Of a stretch of DNA of 64,000 nt, positions 29,462 through 40,040 are shown piece after piece. A program made the position numbers and the translations under genes. Source of the DNA: an uncultured Alphaproteobacteria bacterium (GTDB lineage Bacteria; Pseudomonadota; Alphaproteobacteria; HIMB59). The stretch spans positions 62,001-126,000 of the forward strand of contig CACGPP010000003.1 of NCBI GenBank assembly GCA_902574995.1. Direction: 5' to 3'. Every line of letters starts with the position of its first letter. Position 1 is the first letter of the stretch. Under the pieces are notes generated by a model that worked only from the letters and a program-made list of their open reading frames with translations, had not been told where the DNA came from and searched no databases.

Positions 29462-31038
29462 AAAATAAAATTTATTTTTTTGACACTACATTAAGAGATG
29501 GTCAACAAACTACTGGTGTTGATTTTACTGTAGATGATAAAATCAAATTCTCTAATGCTCTCGATGAATTAGGTTTAGATTATATTGAGGGTGGTTGGCC
29601 AGGGTCAAATCCAACTGATGATAGTTTTTTTAATTCTACAACAAATTTTAATAATTCTAGTTTGGTTGCTTTTGGAATGACCAGAAGACCTAATACAAGT
29701 GTTTCAAACGATCCAGGTCTAAATACTCTAATTAATACAAATGTAAAACATATTTGCATTGTTGGGAAATCATCTTCATATCAGGTCGAAAAGGCTTTAG
29801 GCATTTCAAAATCTGATAACCTAAAAATGATTGGTGAAAGTATCGCTCATATAAATGAAAAAGGTTTAGAGGCAATGTATGATGCTGAGCATTTTTTTGA
29901 TGGATATAAATCAGATCCTAAATTTGCATTAGATTGTTTAACTGAGGCTTTAAATAATGGAGCTAGGTGGATAGTATTGTGTGATACTAATGGTGGAACT
30001 CTGCCAAATGAAGTAGAGACAATTGTTCAAGAAGTAACAAAATATATACCAGGTGAAAAACTGGGCATCCATGCGCATAATGATACAGAAAATGCAGTTG
30101 CCAACTCACTGGCTGCTGTGCGAGCAGGAGTGAGACAAATTCAAGGCACAATTAATGGATTAGGAGAAAGGTGTGGAAATGCTAACTTAGTATCTCTTAT
30201 TCCCTCAATAATTTTGAAAACAAAATTTGAAACTAGTATTCCTAAAGAAAAATTATCAGCCTTAAAGAAAACCTCATTGCTTTTAGATGAAATTTTAAAT
30301 CGTATGCCAAATACTCAACAAGCCTATGTTGGTGAAAATGCCTTTTCACATAAAGGAGGTTTGCATGTTTCAGCAATTAACAAAGACCCTAAAACATATG
30401 AGCATATTGACCCAGAAATAGTAGGTAATACTAGAAAAGTTGTAATTTCTGATCAATCTGGCCGATCTAATATCATATCTCTTTTAAATACTGTTGGTAT
30501 TAACCCAGATGATCATTCAGATAAATTAGATTTTTTACTCCAAAAAGTAAAAGAGAGAGAATTCAAGGGTTACGCTTACGATCAGGCAATTGCGAGTTTT
30601 GAGATACTAGCTAGACAAACTCTTTTCGGTATCCCAGAGTACTTTGAATTAAAAAGATTTAAAGTTATTGATGATAGAAGATGGAATGCTAAAGGAGAAT
30701 TAGTAACTGAGTCTGAAGCAACTGTAAGGATAGAAGTTGAAAAAAAAGAATACATGAATGTAGAAGTAGGAAATGGTCCAGTAAATGCTTTGGACAAAGC
30801 TTTAAGAAAATCATTAATGGGCTTTTACCCTGCTTTAGAGGATTTAGAATTAACTGATTTTAAGGTAAGAATTTTATCGTCAGAAAAAGGAACAGATGCA
30901 ATAGTTCGTGTTCTTATAGAGACAAAGGATCAAAAAGGCTCCATTTGGACAACAGTAGGTGTCTCTACTAATATAATTGATGCGTCTTATAACGCCCTTA
31001 GAGAGAGCTTAATTTATAAATTAATTAAGTCCTCTTGA
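29446..31038 (+). CDS. cimA: (R)-citramalate synthase
   Basis: HMG-CoA-lyase-like TIM barrel 'FDTTLRDGQQTTGVDFTVDDK', 'YIEGGWPGSNPTD' plus C-terminal LeuA allosteric domain. Confidence 0.9.
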   Translation: MEEKLENKIYFFDTTLRDGQQTTGVDFTVDDKIKFSNALDELGLDYIEGGWPGSNPTDDSFFNSTTNFNNSSLVAFGMTRRPNTSVSNDPGLNTLINTNVKHICIVGKSSSYQVEKALGISKSDNLKMIGESIAHINEKGLEAMYDAEHFFDGYKSDPKFALDCLTEALNNGARWIVLCDTNGGTLPNEVETIVQEVTKYIPGEKLGIHAHNDTENAVANSLAAVRAGVRQIQGTINGLGERCGNANLVSLIPSIILKTKFETSIPKEKLSALKKTSLLLDEILNRMPNTQQAYVGENAFSHKGGLHVSAINKDPKTYEHIDPEIVGNTRKVVISDQSGRSNIISLLNTVGINPDDHSDKLDFLLQKVKEREFKGYAYDQAIASFEILARQTLFGIPEYFELKRFKVIDDRRWNAKGELVTESEATVRIEVEKKEYMNVEVGNGPVNALDKALRKSLMGFYPALEDLELTDFKVRILSSEKGTDAIVRVLIETKDQKGSIWTTVGVSTNIIDASYNALRESLIYKLIKSS

Positions 31039-31724
31039 AAAAAACAATTCAATTTATATTAAACAAACCCCAGTTATCTGAAAATGTTGGTATGTCTCTA
31101 AGATCAATAGGATGTTTTGGTTTTGAGAACTTGTCCTTAGTAAGCCCAAGAAAAATTTGGCCTAATGATAAGGGAATAAAATCAGCAAAGCATTTTTCAT
31201 CCTTAGTTAAAAAAGTTAAAGTATATCAATCAATACCAGAAGCTATGAAAGGTAGTGATATCTTAATTGCAACGACAGTGAGGAAAAGAGACTTTCACAT
31301 ACCTCCAATAAAAGTAAATGAAATATCTAAACTAAATTCGAAAAAAATATCAATTTTGTTTGGTCAAGAAAATAATGGATTGTCCAATAAGGAGATATCG
31401 CATGCTAATTTTCTATTGTCTCTACCTACATACAACAAGAGTTCACTCAATTTATCTCATACTGTAGCTTTAATTGCTTATGAACTGAGTCAAATATCTC
31501 TATCTAATATTAATCCAACTTTTGAAAATTCTCCTGCAAGTTCAAAAGATATTGAAAAATTTTTATCATTTCTGATGAAAATACTAGAAAAAAGAAAATT
31601 TACATCAATCTCATCCAAAAGAGATAATTTAGAAATATCTTTAAGAAATTTTTTAAAAACATCAAAAATAGACCAAAAACAAATAAAAACAGCCTATGGA
31701 ATTTTAAAATTTATTACAAAATAA
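31035..31724 (+). CDS. trmJ: SpoU-family tRNA (cytidine/uridine-2'-O-)-methyltransferase, TrmJ type
   Basis: 'LNKPQLSENVGMSLRSIGCFGFENLSLVSPR', 'ILFGQENNGLSNKEI', 'SSLNLSHTVALIAYEL'. Confidence 0.88.
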   Translation: MKKTIQFILNKPQLSENVGMSLRSIGCFGFENLSLVSPRKIWPNDKGIKSAKHFSSLVKKVKVYQSIPEAMKGSDILIATTVRKRDFHIPPIKVNEISKLNSKKISILFGQENNGLSNKEISHANFLLSLPTYNKSSLNLSHTVALIAYELSQISLSNINPTFENSPASSKDIEKFLSFLMKILEKRKFTSISSKRDNLEISLRNFLKTSKIDQKQIKTAYGILKFITK

Positions 31725-31725
31725 A

Positions 31726-31753
31726 TTGACTTAAAAAACTAAATCTATATAAA
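31726..31753 (+). promoter_or_regulatory. Candidate sigma70 promoter of rpsD
   Basis: TTGACT (31726-31731), 16-nt spacer, TATAAA (31748-31753), about 10 nt before the rpsD ATG. Confidence 0.5.
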
Positions 31754-31763
31754 TCACCAATTC

Positions 31764-32381
31764 ATGACAAAAAGACTATCGTCAAAACATAAAATTGATA
31801 GAAGACTAGGCCTAAATTTATGGGGTAGACCTAAAAGTCCTTTTAATAGAAGACCCTATGGTCCTGGCCAACATGGTCAAGCAAGAAGAAGAAAACCCTC
31901 TGATTTTGGAGTTCAATTAGCAGCTAAACAAAAGCTCAAAAAATATTATGGCGATATTACTGAGAAACAATTTTTAAAAATTTATCAAGCAGCTTCTAGA
32001 AAAAAAGGCGATACTAGTCAAATTCTAATTGAACTTTTAGAGCGAAGATTAGATGCTGTTGTGTTTAGACTAAAGTTTGCTCCAACTGTATTTTCCGCAA
32101 GACAACTAGTAAATCACGGGCATGTTTTGGTAAACGGTAAAGTAGTAAATAAAAAATCTTATCAGGTCAATGATGGTGATGAAATATCCCTTCAACAAAC
32201 TAGCCAGAATATTCCAATGATAATTCAAACACTAAGCTCTAATGAAAGAGATGTTCCTGAGTATTTACAACTAGAAATATCAAAATGCCTTGGTAAATTT
32301 GTTAGAGGACCTCAATTGACAGATGTTCCTTACCCTGTTCAAATGGAACCTAATTTAGTCGTTGAATTCTACTCTAGATAA
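31764..32381 (+). CDS. rpsD: 30S ribosomal protein S4
   Basis: '[55 protein letters not shown]', S4 domain. Confidence 0.98.
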   Translation: MTKRLSSKHKIDRRLGLNLWGRPKSPFNRRPYGPGQHGQARRRKPSDFGVQLAAKQKLKKYYGDITEKQFLKIYQAASRKKGDTSQILIELLERRLDAVVFRLKFAPTVFSARQLVNHGHVLVNGKVVNKKSYQVNDGDEISLQQTSQNIPMIIQTLSSNERDVPEYLQLEISKCLGKFVRGPQLTDVPYPVQMEPNLVVEFYSR

Positions 32382-32440
32382 TCAATAGTTAATAATCTAT
32401 TCAATTAATCTAACAGCGCATAAATTTCGAAAAGATATTT

Positions 32441-32893
32441 ATGAAAATAAAAATACTAACAGTCATATTTTCTCTTTTTATTACAAGCCTTTTCGCTGCT
32501 GGATCTAGCTCCAATGATAGTGCTAAAACTAATTATGGAAAAGATTATAAGTCAGCAATAAAGTTAATAAGAAGCAAAGATTATGATAAGGCAATAAGAA
32601 AACTGAAGACTCTTACAACTGCTAGTTCAACAGATTTTACTAAAGCTGATGTTTACAATGAGTTAGGTTTTGCTTACAGAAAAAGTGAAGACTTTGATAA
32701 TGCAGCAAAATATTACAAAAAAGCTCTTGAATTAGACCCAAAACACTTAGGTGCTATCGAATACCAAGGTGAGATGTATGTAGATCTTGGTCAAAAAGAA
32801 AATGCCCTAAATAATTTAGCTTTACTTAAAAAACTAGTTGGAGAAAATAATTCTTATTATAAAGAATTAAATAATTATATTTCAAATAACTAA
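32441..32893 (+). CDS. Secreted TPR-repeat protein
   Basis: Signal peptide plus TPR 'AKYYKKALELDPKHLGAIEYQGEMYVDLGQKENAL'. Confidence 0.8.
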   Translation: MKIKILTVIFSLFITSLFAAGSSSNDSAKTNYGKDYKSAIKLIRSKDYDKAIRKLKTLTTASSTDFTKADVYNELGFAYRKSEDFDNAAKYYKKALELDPKHLGAIEYQGEMYVDLGQKENALNNLALLKKLVGENNSYYKELNNYISNN

Positions 32894-32897
32894 TAAG

Positions 32898-32923
32898 AGG
32901 GGCAAAATAAATGCCCCTTTTTT
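32898..32923 (+). terminator. Rho-independent terminator after the TPR gene
   Basis: AGGGGCA-(aaataaa)-TGCCCCT followed by a T-run. Confidence 0.85.
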
Positions 32924-33263
32924 AATTTACTTCAGTTTTGATGCCTTTTGTGTTTAGTAATTCTAGAAGTTCACCAGACTCAGCCATTTCTTTCATAATA
33001 TCACAACCACCTACAAATTCTTTTTTTATATAAAGTTGAGGTATCGTAGGCCAATTTGAGTAAGTTTTTATACCTTCTCTAATGTTGTTATCTTCAAGTA
33101 CATTACAATGTCCAAACTCAACCCCAGTTTTTTTTAAAATTGCGCTTGCGACTGACGAGAAACCACACATAGGAAAGTCAGGGTTACCTTTCATAAATAG
33201 GAAAACTTCATTATCTCCAATCATTTTTTCAATTTGTTCTTTTGTACTACTCTCTAATTCCAT
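32922..33263 (-). CDS. grxD: Monothiol glutaredoxin, Grx4 family
   Basis: 'VFLFMKGNPDFPMCGFSSVASAILKK' CGFS motif, 'YSNWPTIPQLYIKKEFVGGCDIMKEM'. Confidence 0.95.
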   Translation of the reverse strand: MELESSTKEQIEKMIGDNEVFLFMKGNPDFPMCGFSSVASAILKKTGVEFGHCNVLEDNNIREGIKTYSNWPTIPQLYIKKEFVGGCDIMKEMAESGELLELLNTKGIKTEVN

Positions 33264-33496
33264 TATTTTGTTCCTTTCGTTTTTAATTGCATAGCATGAA
33301 GCTCTTTATCCATTAATCCATCTAGTAATTTGTAAACTAACTGGTGTTGTTGTATACGTGACAATCCGTTAAACATATCACTTTCAATTTCAACTGAATA
33401 ATGATCGTTATCACCGGCAAGATCCTCAATTACAATTTTAGAATTTGGAAATTTGATCTCAAGGAGTCCTTCTAATTTTTTTTGTTCAATAGGCAT
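33263..33496 (-). CDS. BolA-family protein
   Basis: 'DLAGDNDHYSVEIESDMFNGLSRIQQHQLVYKLLDGLMDKELHAMQLKT'; adjacent to grxD. Confidence 0.92.
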   Translation of the reverse strand: MPIEQKKLEGLLEIKFPNSKIVIEDLAGDNDHYSVEIESDMFNGLSRIQQHQLVYKLLDGLMDKELHAMQLKTKGTK

Positions 33497-35662
33497 CTAA
33501 CTAATTATTTTCTCAAAATCATTACGATATTTATTCATAATATCAAAATAGTCAAATTTTTTAGAGTTTATCTGAATACCTTCTTTAATTATCTCCCCAA
33601 TATCGAGGTATTCAGCACCTTTTTTTGTCAGAAATGAAGTTACTTCTTCAAAATCTTTACTTCTGATTTCAATCACATATCCAGCACTATATTCGCAGAA
33701 TAAATCAATAGGATCAGGGACCTTGATTCTAAAACCCATATCCTTATATTGCATTTTTAATAATGCCGAAAAGATACCCCCTCTGGAAATATCATTGCAA
33801 GACATAATGCATTTCAAATCTGATAATTCCAAAACACAATTTGCAATTTTTTTCTCAAAATCTAGATCTAATACATCTAAGTCATTAAATTCACATATGT
33901 TAAAAGCAATTTTTTGATCTTGTAATAAGTAAGGACTAAAATTTTTTGTTAATTGTTTTCCTAAAATAAGGATCTTATTACCAATTTCACAAAACTTATT
34001 TGTGTTTATTTTATTTAAATCCATATTGGAACCTACCATTCCTATTACAGGTGTAGGTTTAATTGGTATTTCATTTGTCTGGTTATATAAAGATACATTA
34101 CCTGAAACAATAGGTGTATTGAATTTGACAGCTGCAGTTTTTAATCCATGAATAGATAAAACCAACTCTCCCATAATGTTTGGATCTAAAGGACTTGCAA
34201 AGTTAAGGTTATTTGTAATCGCTAAAGGATTAATATTGCATGCAATTAGATTTCTATAGGACTCAGCAACCGTATATTTCATTCCTTCATAAGGATTGAT
34301 TCTTATGTATAATGGATTGCAGTCGGTAGATGCACCAATAACTTTTTGTGTTCCGTGAATCTTTACTATACCTGATGATTGACCTGGTTCTCTTATAGTA
34401 TCTCCCATCACAGTAGAGTCATATTGATCGAAAACCCAACTTTTATCTAAATAATTGAGATTTGTAAGAAGGTTTGTAATCATATCTTCCAATTTAATTT
34501 TGGAAAAATCAAAATCTTTGTTTTTTCTTTTTCTTGGGATGTAAAACTCTCTATCGTATTCAGGAGCATCATCAACAATTATTTCTACAGGAAGATCGAC
34601 AACTTTTTTATTATTTGACTCAAACACAACTCTTTTTGTATCTGTGATTTCTCCAATGACTTCATAATCAATTTGCCATTTTTGAAGAATTTCTCTGACT
34701 TTATGATTATTTTTTTTATCGATAACAGCTAGCATTCTTTCTTGGCTTTCAGATAAAAGTATCTCATAGGCGCTCAGGGGTTGCCTCAATGGAACTTTAT
34801 CAAGATTGATATAAACACCTACATTTCCTTTTGAAGCCATTTCTACACTGGAGGAAGTAATACCCGCAGCTCCCATATCTTGCATAGACTCTATTAATCC
34901 TGAAGACATTAATTCTAAGCACCCTTCCATTAAAAGTTTTTCCATGAAGGGATCACCAACTTGTACAGAGGGTCTTTTTTCATCTTCATCTTCCTCTGAA
35001 AAAACATCAGAGGCCATACTTGCTCCATGAATTCCATCTTTTCCAGTTTTAGATCCAATGTAAACAATAAGACCACCAATAGATTTTGGTTTAGAGTAAA
35101 AAATTTTATCTTTTTGAACATGTCCCACAGCCATAGCATTAACCAAATTATTAAAATCATATGTTGACTCAAACTCACACTCACCACCAATATTAGGAAT
35201 TCCAATACAGTTACCATAGTGTCCAATTCCATGAACCACACCATTTAACAAGTATTTTGTCTTTTCAGTTTCTATTAAACCAAATCTAATTGAGTCAAGA
35301 GTAGCAATTGGTCTTGCTCCCATTGTAAATATATCTCGTAGTATACCCCCAACACCTGTTGCTGAACCGTTAAAAGGCTCTATGTAACTTGGATGATTGT
35401 GGCTTTCTATTTTAAACGCAATACCATCGTTATCTTGCAAATCAATTACACCAGCGTTTTCTCCCGGTCCCTGAATTACAATTTCATTATCTGTAGGGAG
35501 TTTCTTAAGCCATTTTTTTGAAGTTTTATAACAACAGTGTTCATTCCACATAGCAGAAAAAATACCCAATTCCTCAATGCTTAAGTCTCTGTTTAGATAT
35601 TTCCTAATGACCTGAAATTCATCTAAAGTTAAACCGTGCTGAAGTATTAACTCTTCATTCAT
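33497..35662 (-). CDS. purL: Phosphoribosylformylglycinamidine synthase subunit PurL
   Basis: 'FSAMWNEHCCYKTSK', 'KIESHNHPSYIEPFNGSATGVGGILRDIFTMGARP'. Confidence 0.97.
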   Translation of the reverse strand: MNEELILQHGLTLDEFQVIRKYLNRDLSIEELGIFSAMWNEHCCYKTSKKWLKKLPTDNEIVIQGPGENAGVIDLQDNDGIAFKIESHNHPSYIEPFNGSATGVGGILRDIFTMGARPIATLDSIRFGLIETEKTKYLLNGVVHGIGHYGNCIGIPNIGGECEFESTYDFNNLVNAMAVGHVQKDKIFYSKPKSIGGLIVYIGSKTGKDGIHGASMASDVFSEEDEDEKRPSVQVGDPFMEKLLMEGCLELMSSGLIESMQDMGAAGITSSSVEMASKGNVGVYINLDKVPLRQPLSAYEILLSESQERMLAVIDKKNNHKVREILQKWQIDYEVIGEITDTKRVVFESNNKKVVDLPVEIIVDDAPEYDREFYIPRKRKNKDFDFSKIKLEDMITNLLTNLNYLDKSWVFDQYDSTVMGDTIREPGQSSGIVKIHGTQKVIGASTDCNPLYIRINPYEGMKYTVAESYRNLIACNINPLAITNNLNFASPLDPNIMGELVLSIHGLKTAAVKFNTPIVSGNVSLYNQTNEIPIKPTPVIGMVGSNMDLNKINTNKFCEIGNKILILGKQLTKNFSPYLLQDQKIAFNICEFNDLDVLDLDFEKKIANCVLELSDLKCIMSCNDISRGGIFSALLKMQYKDMGFRIKVPDPIDLFCEYSAGYVIEIRSKDFEEVTSFLTKKGAEYLDIGEIIKEGIQINSKKFDYFDIMNKYRNDFEKIIS

Positions 35663-36339
35663 GAAATTAACGACTCAATAATAAGTCTTCCATCTTGTGA
35701 TTGATGAAAATCAGAATATGCTCTCTCAGGATGAGGCATCATTCCAAGAACATTCTTTTTTTTATTTGTAATACCGGCGATAGCCTCTATTGAACCATTT
35801 ATATTTTCTTCAGTGTTTGAGAATTCACCTTTACAATATTCAAATGCAATTTGTTCATTATTTTTTAATAAATTTAAAGTTTCAGTATCACAATAAAAAT
35901 TTCCCTCATTATGAGCTACAGGTATTTGAAGAACCTGCTTATCTTTGATTGATAAATTAAAATTATTTTTAAATTTTTTTTTAATAAAACAATTTTTTCC
36001 TAAAAATTTAAGTTTTTTATTTCGAATTAATGCTCCTTCAAGAAGTCCAATTTCAGTTAAAATTTGAAAGCCATTACAAATACCTAATAAATATCTATTA
36101 TCATTTGCATGTTTGACAACTTCATCAATAATTTTACTTTTTGATGCCATTGCTCCTGATCTTAAATAATCACCAAAACTAAAGCCCCCAGGTAAAATTA
36201 CTAAATCAACTTTTGGCAATGATGTCTCCTCATGCCAAATATTATGAACCTCACCTTTAGTTAAATCTTTTAAGTAGCATAATGCGTCTCTGTCACAATT
36301 AGATCCAGGAAATGTTATAACAGCGGATTTAAAACTCAT
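35659..36339 (-). CDS. purQ: Phosphoribosylformylglycinamidine synthase subunit PurQ
   Basis: 'FPGSNCDRDA', 'LPGGFSFGDYLRSGAMA', 'GICNGFQILTEIGLL', 'MMPHPERA'. Confidence 0.96.
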   Translation of the reverse strand: MSFKSAVITFPGSNCDRDALCYLKDLTKGEVHNIWHEETSLPKVDLVILPGGFSFGDYLRSGAMASKSKIIDEVVKHANDNRYLLGICNGFQILTEIGLLEGALIRNKKLKFLGKNCFIKKKFKNNFNLSIKDKQVLQIPVAHNEGNFYCDTETLNLLKNNEQIAFEYCKGEFSNTEENINGSIEAIAGITNKKKNVLGMMPHPERAYSDFHQSQDGRLIIESLIS

Positions 36340-36575
36340 CCAAGCACTTCGTACTCTTCAATAATATCGTTGACTAAAAGTTTTTTGCAAGCAGATTCGA
36401 TTTTTTGTGCTTTTTCCTCTTTACTTATATTATCGGGTAAATCTAATTCAATAAGTTTTCCCTGTCGGATATTTGAAAATTCTGTAAATCCTAAACTATT
36501 AAGTGCCTGTTCAATTACTTTTCCCTGTGGTTCTAAAATTTGGCCTTTAAGTCTTACTAAAATTTTTATTCGCAT
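36336..36575 (-). CDS. purS: Phosphoribosylformylglycinamidine synthase subunit PurS
   Basis: 'LKGQILEPQGKVIEQALNSLGFTEFSNIRQGKLIEL'; between purQ and purC. Confidence 0.93.
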   Translation of the reverse strand: MRIKILVRLKGQILEPQGKVIEQALNSLGFTEFSNIRQGKLIELDLPDNISKEEKAQKIESACKKLLVNDIIEEYEVLG

Positions 36576-37291
36576 TAAATTGTCAAGTTTAACCTATTAA
36601 GCACCTCTTCATATGCTTCTTCGATATTTCCTAAATCTCTACGAAATCGATCTTTATCAAGTTTTTTATTTGTTTTTAAATCCCATAAACGACATGTATC
36701 TGGTGATATTTCATCTGCTAAAACAAGCTCATCAGTTTTTTTACAAATTCCAAATTCTAATTTAAAGTCAACTAGATTTATTCCTATAGAATAGAATGTT
36801 GACCTTAATATGTCATTTATTCTCAAAGAATATTCATCTATTAACTCTAATTCATTAAAATCACATAAACCTAAGTTAAGAATATGTTCAGAACTTATAT
36901 GAGGATCGCCAAGTTCATCCGATTTTAAACAATACTCAATTAACGTATCAGATAATTGTGTTCCTTCTTTTACACCAAACTTTTTAGATAAAGAGCCAGC
37001 AAAGAAATTTCTAACTAAAACTTCAATTGGAATAATATCTACTTTTTTTAAAAGCTGAGATTTTTTATCAATTTTCTTTATAAAGTGTGTTGGAATATCA
37101 CAATGATTCAATATTTGAAATAAATAACTCGATATAGCATTATTAATTGCACCCTTATTCTTTATAGAGCCCTTTTTTAAATTATTAAAAGCTGTAGCAT
37201 CATTTTTATAGGTAGCTATGACCTCCTTACTAGTTTTTGCATAAATAATTTTTGCTTTTCCCTCATATAATTTTTTCAATTTTACTGCCAT
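36575..37291 (-). CDS. purC: Phosphoribosylaminoimidazole-succinocarboxamide synthase
   Basis: 'LYEGKAKIIY', 'NDATAFN', 'ADEISPDTCRLWD'. Confidence 0.96.
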   Translation of the reverse strand: MAVKLKKLYEGKAKIIYAKTSKEVIATYKNDATAFNNLKKGSIKNKGAINNAISSYLFQILNHCDIPTHFIKKIDKKSQLLKKVDIIPIEVLVRNFFAGSLSKKFGVKEGTQLSDTLIEYCLKSDELGDPHISSEHILNLGLCDFNELELIDEYSLRINDILRSTFYSIGINLVDFKLEFGICKKTDELVLADEISPDTCRLWDLKTNKKLDKDRFRRDLGNIEEAYEEVLNRLNLTI

Positions 37292-38580
37292 TAATTAATC
37301 CTTTTAAATATTTTATCAACATTTTTAAAAAGATTTTTATTATTGAAGATATTATTTACTTTACTTGATATTTTTAATTTGGCTAAACGAGGATGACTCA
37401 AAAGATTATCTTTAAAAGACATATTACCTTTCCAAGTTTTCAAAGCACAATCTTGAACAATCTTATAGGCATCTTCTCTTAAAACTTTATTTTCAATAAG
37501 AAAAATCAGGACATTTTGCGAATAGGGTAGACCTTTTAAAAGATTTAAATTTTTCATCATATTTTTTTTATTTATATTTAAATTATTTAAAACGTTGATC
37601 ATCCTTTGAACTGCAAAGTCGAGCGTTATGGTGGCATTGGGAGCGTTTATTCTCTCAACACTGGAGTGACTTATATCTCTTTCATGCCATGAAGTTATAT
37701 TCTCCAAAGCAGGAATGGTTAACGATCTAATCACTCTTGCTAGTCCTGTTAAATTTTCTGATAAAATTGGATTTTTTTTATGAGGCATTGCCGAACTACC
37801 CTTTTGGCCTTTTCCAAAACCTTCCTCAACTTCTAAAACTTCTGTTCTTTGTAAGTGTCTAATTTCAGTTGATAGACGTTCTATGGAGCTTGCAATAATA
37901 GCAAAAGAGCAAAAAAGGTCCGCATGCCTGTCTCTTGGAATAATCTGTGTAGAGACAGGTTCGATTGAAAATTTTAATTTTTTAGCAATCATTTGCTCTA
38001 CCCTTGTGTCAATATTTGAATAAGTCCCTACAGGACCAGACATTTGAATTGTTTGAATTTGTTTTATCGAATTTTTAAGACGATCTATGTTTCTTTTGTT
38101 TTCGGCTAGATATCCTAATATTTTTAATCCAAAAGTAGTCGTTTCGGCGTGAATACCATGACTCCTACCGATACATAATGTGTACTTGTGTTTCTTTGCA
38201 ATATTTAAAAGAGATTTACTCAAAGTTTTTAAACCTTCAAGAATTATATTACTTGATTGGTTAAGTTGTATGGAGAAAGAAGTATCTAAAATATCACTAG
38301 AAGTTAGTCCCTTATGAATATACCTAGACTCGGGTCCTACATACTTTGCTACATTAGTCAAAAAAGCAATTACATCGTGCTTTGTTTTTTCTTCAATTTT
38401 TTCTATTTCTTTTACCTTAAACTTTGCTTTTTTTTTGATCTTGTTTGAAGTCCCTTTAGGTATCTGACCCAATTTTTCCATAGCCTCGCAAGCGAGAATT
38501 TCAAGGTCAAGCCATATTTGAAATTTATTATTATCTTCCCAGATTTCTTTAAGAATTTTTCTAGAGTATCTTGGTATCAA
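37291..38580 (-). CDS. purB: Adenylosuccinate lyase
   Basis: 'RYSRKILKEIWEDNNKFQIWLDLE', 'GSSAMPHKKNPILSENLTGLAR'. Confidence 0.95.
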   Translation of the reverse strand: MIPRYSRKILKEIWEDNNKFQIWLDLEILACEAMEKLGQIPKGTSNKIKKKAKFKVKEIEKIEEKTKHDVIAFLTNVAKYVGPESRYIHKGLTSSDILDTSFSIQLNQSSNIILEGLKTLSKSLLNIAKKHKYTLCIGRSHGIHAETTTFGLKILGYLAENKRNIDRLKNSIKQIQTIQMSGPVGTYSNIDTRVEQMIAKKLKFSIEPVSTQIIPRDRHADLFCSFAIIASSIERLSTEIRHLQRTEVLEVEEGFGKGQKGSSAMPHKKNPILSENLTGLARVIRSLTIPALENITSWHERDISHSSVERINAPNATITLDFAVQRMINVLNNLNINKKNMMKNLNLLKGLPYSQNVLIFLIENKVLREDAYKIVQDCALKTWKGNMSFKDNLLSHPRLAKLKISSKVNNIFNNKNLFKNVDKIFKRIN

Positions 38581-39356
38581 TTATAAAAAGCCTTACTTGG
38601 GGACTCTGTTAGAATCTCAATAATATCACCATTAATGTATATCGTATGTTCGTACTGAGCGCTAAGTGTTTTATCTTTAGTCACTGCAGTCCAACCATCG
38701 TTAAGTATTTTAGATTGATATTTACCAACATTAATCATTGGTTCAATTGTAAAAATCATTCCGTCTAAAAATTTTACCTTATCATACTCACTATCGTAAT
38801 AGTGTAAAATACTAGGATTCTCGTGAAACTTTAATCCAACTCCATGTCCACAAAAATCTCTAACAACACTAAAGTTGTTTGAAGTTGCTATATTCTCAAT
38901 TTTTTTTCCTATTCTACTGATAGGCTCACCAACTTTTATCTCGCCAATACTCTCTATCAAACAATCGTGGGTAACCTTGCATAGATTACTTGCTTTAATT
39001 GAAATGTCTCCTACTTTAAACATCCTTGATGAGTCCCCATGCCAACCATCAATTATTGTCGTTACATCTACATTTAAAATATCTCCATTTTGAAGGTTTC
39101 GATTATGGTTTGGAATTCCATGGCAAATAACATGATTTAATGATGTACATGTAGACTTTGGAAAACCTCTGTAAAACAACGGTGCAGGTGTGCCTCCTAG
39201 CTCTTGAATTCTTGTTAAACAATAATCATCAATCTCAGATGTTGAGACATTTTCTTTTATAATATTATTTAGTTCGTCTAAAATAGTCGCAGTAATTTTA
39301 CTAGCCTCTCTACAAGGTTCTACTTCATCACTTTTGTATGATTTAATTTTCATCAA
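38577..39356 (-). CDS. map: Methionine aminopeptidase type I
   Basis: 'CTSLNHVICHGIPNHNRNLQNGDILNVDVTTIIDGWHGDSSRMF', 'GHGVGLKFHENPSILHY', 'FTIEPMIN'. Confidence 0.95.
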   Translation of the reverse strand: MMKIKSYKSDEVEPCREASKITATILDELNNIIKENVSTSEIDDYCLTRIQELGGTPAPLFYRGFPKSTCTSLNHVICHGIPNHNRNLQNGDILNVDVTTIIDGWHGDSSRMFKVGDISIKASNLCKVTHDCLIESIGEIKVGEPISRIGKKIENIATSNNFSVVRDFCGHGVGLKFHENPSILHYYDSEYDKVKFLDGMIFTIEPMINVGKYQSKILNDGWTAVTKDKTLSAQYEHTIYINGDIIEILTESPSKAFYN

Positions 39357-40038
39357 TATTTATCTCACCAGTAATATTTATACCTTTATATGATACGTTA
39401 CATTTAAAAGCTCTAAATTGTACGCCACTTTTTTTTGCTATTAGAGAGTTTTCATAATACTCATTATCCAAATCTTTAGCTATAGAAAATCTATCTACAT
39501 CATTTCGTTGAATTAGATATATTAAAAAACATTTACTTCCTTTTTTGGACATATTACTTAACTCAATTAGGTGTTTAGATCCCCTTGAAGTAACTGCATC
39601 TGGAAATTCTGCTAATTTCTTTTTCCTTGATAAAGTTACTGATTTGACTTCAATGTAAGTATCTCCATTAGGGTGGCTAGCAAAGATATCAATTCTAGAA
39701 TTTTTTCCATATTTTACCTCTTTTTTGAAATCACCTTTAATTTCCTGCAATATTTTTTTTCCCCTCATAGCGTTGAAAATTATGTCATTTGGTAGAGATG
39801 TGTTTACACCTACAAAAGTTTTGAGGTCTTTAATTGCCTCCAATCTATATTTTAATTTTGCATTTGGGTTTTCAACTTTTGCAACTAATACTTTAGAACC
39901 CTCTTTCAATAAACCTAAAAGTGACCCTGTATTTGGGCAGTAAGCTGTGACAACTACATTATCAAGCTTTAAATCGACAAAAAATCGCTTATAGCGTTTT
40001 ATAAAAAAACCCTCTAAGATTTCCTCTTTATACTTCAT
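39343..40038 (-). CDS. sfsA: Sugar fermentation stimulation protein SfsA
   Basis: 'KRYKRFFVDLKLDNVVVTAYCPNTGSLLGLL', 'YIEVKSVTLSRKKKLAEFPDAVTSRGSKHLIEL'. Confidence 0.93.
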   Translation of the reverse strand: MKYKEEILEGFFIKRYKRFFVDLKLDNVVVTAYCPNTGSLLGLLKEGSKVLVAKVENPNAKLKYRLEAIKDLKTFVGVNTSLPNDIIFNAMRGKKILQEIKGDFKKEVKYGKNSRIDIFASHPNGDTYIEVKSVTLSRKKKLAEFPDAVTSRGSKHLIELSNMSKKGSKCFLIYLIQRNDVDRFSIAKDLDNEYYENSLIAKKSGVQFRAFKCNVSYKGINITGEINIDEN

Positions 40039-40040
40039 TT

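Noticed and set aside
34930-35244. 104-aa ORF in another frame of purL
   Set aside because: Same strand, internal out-of-frame; low-complexity M/L/W/F-rich translation.
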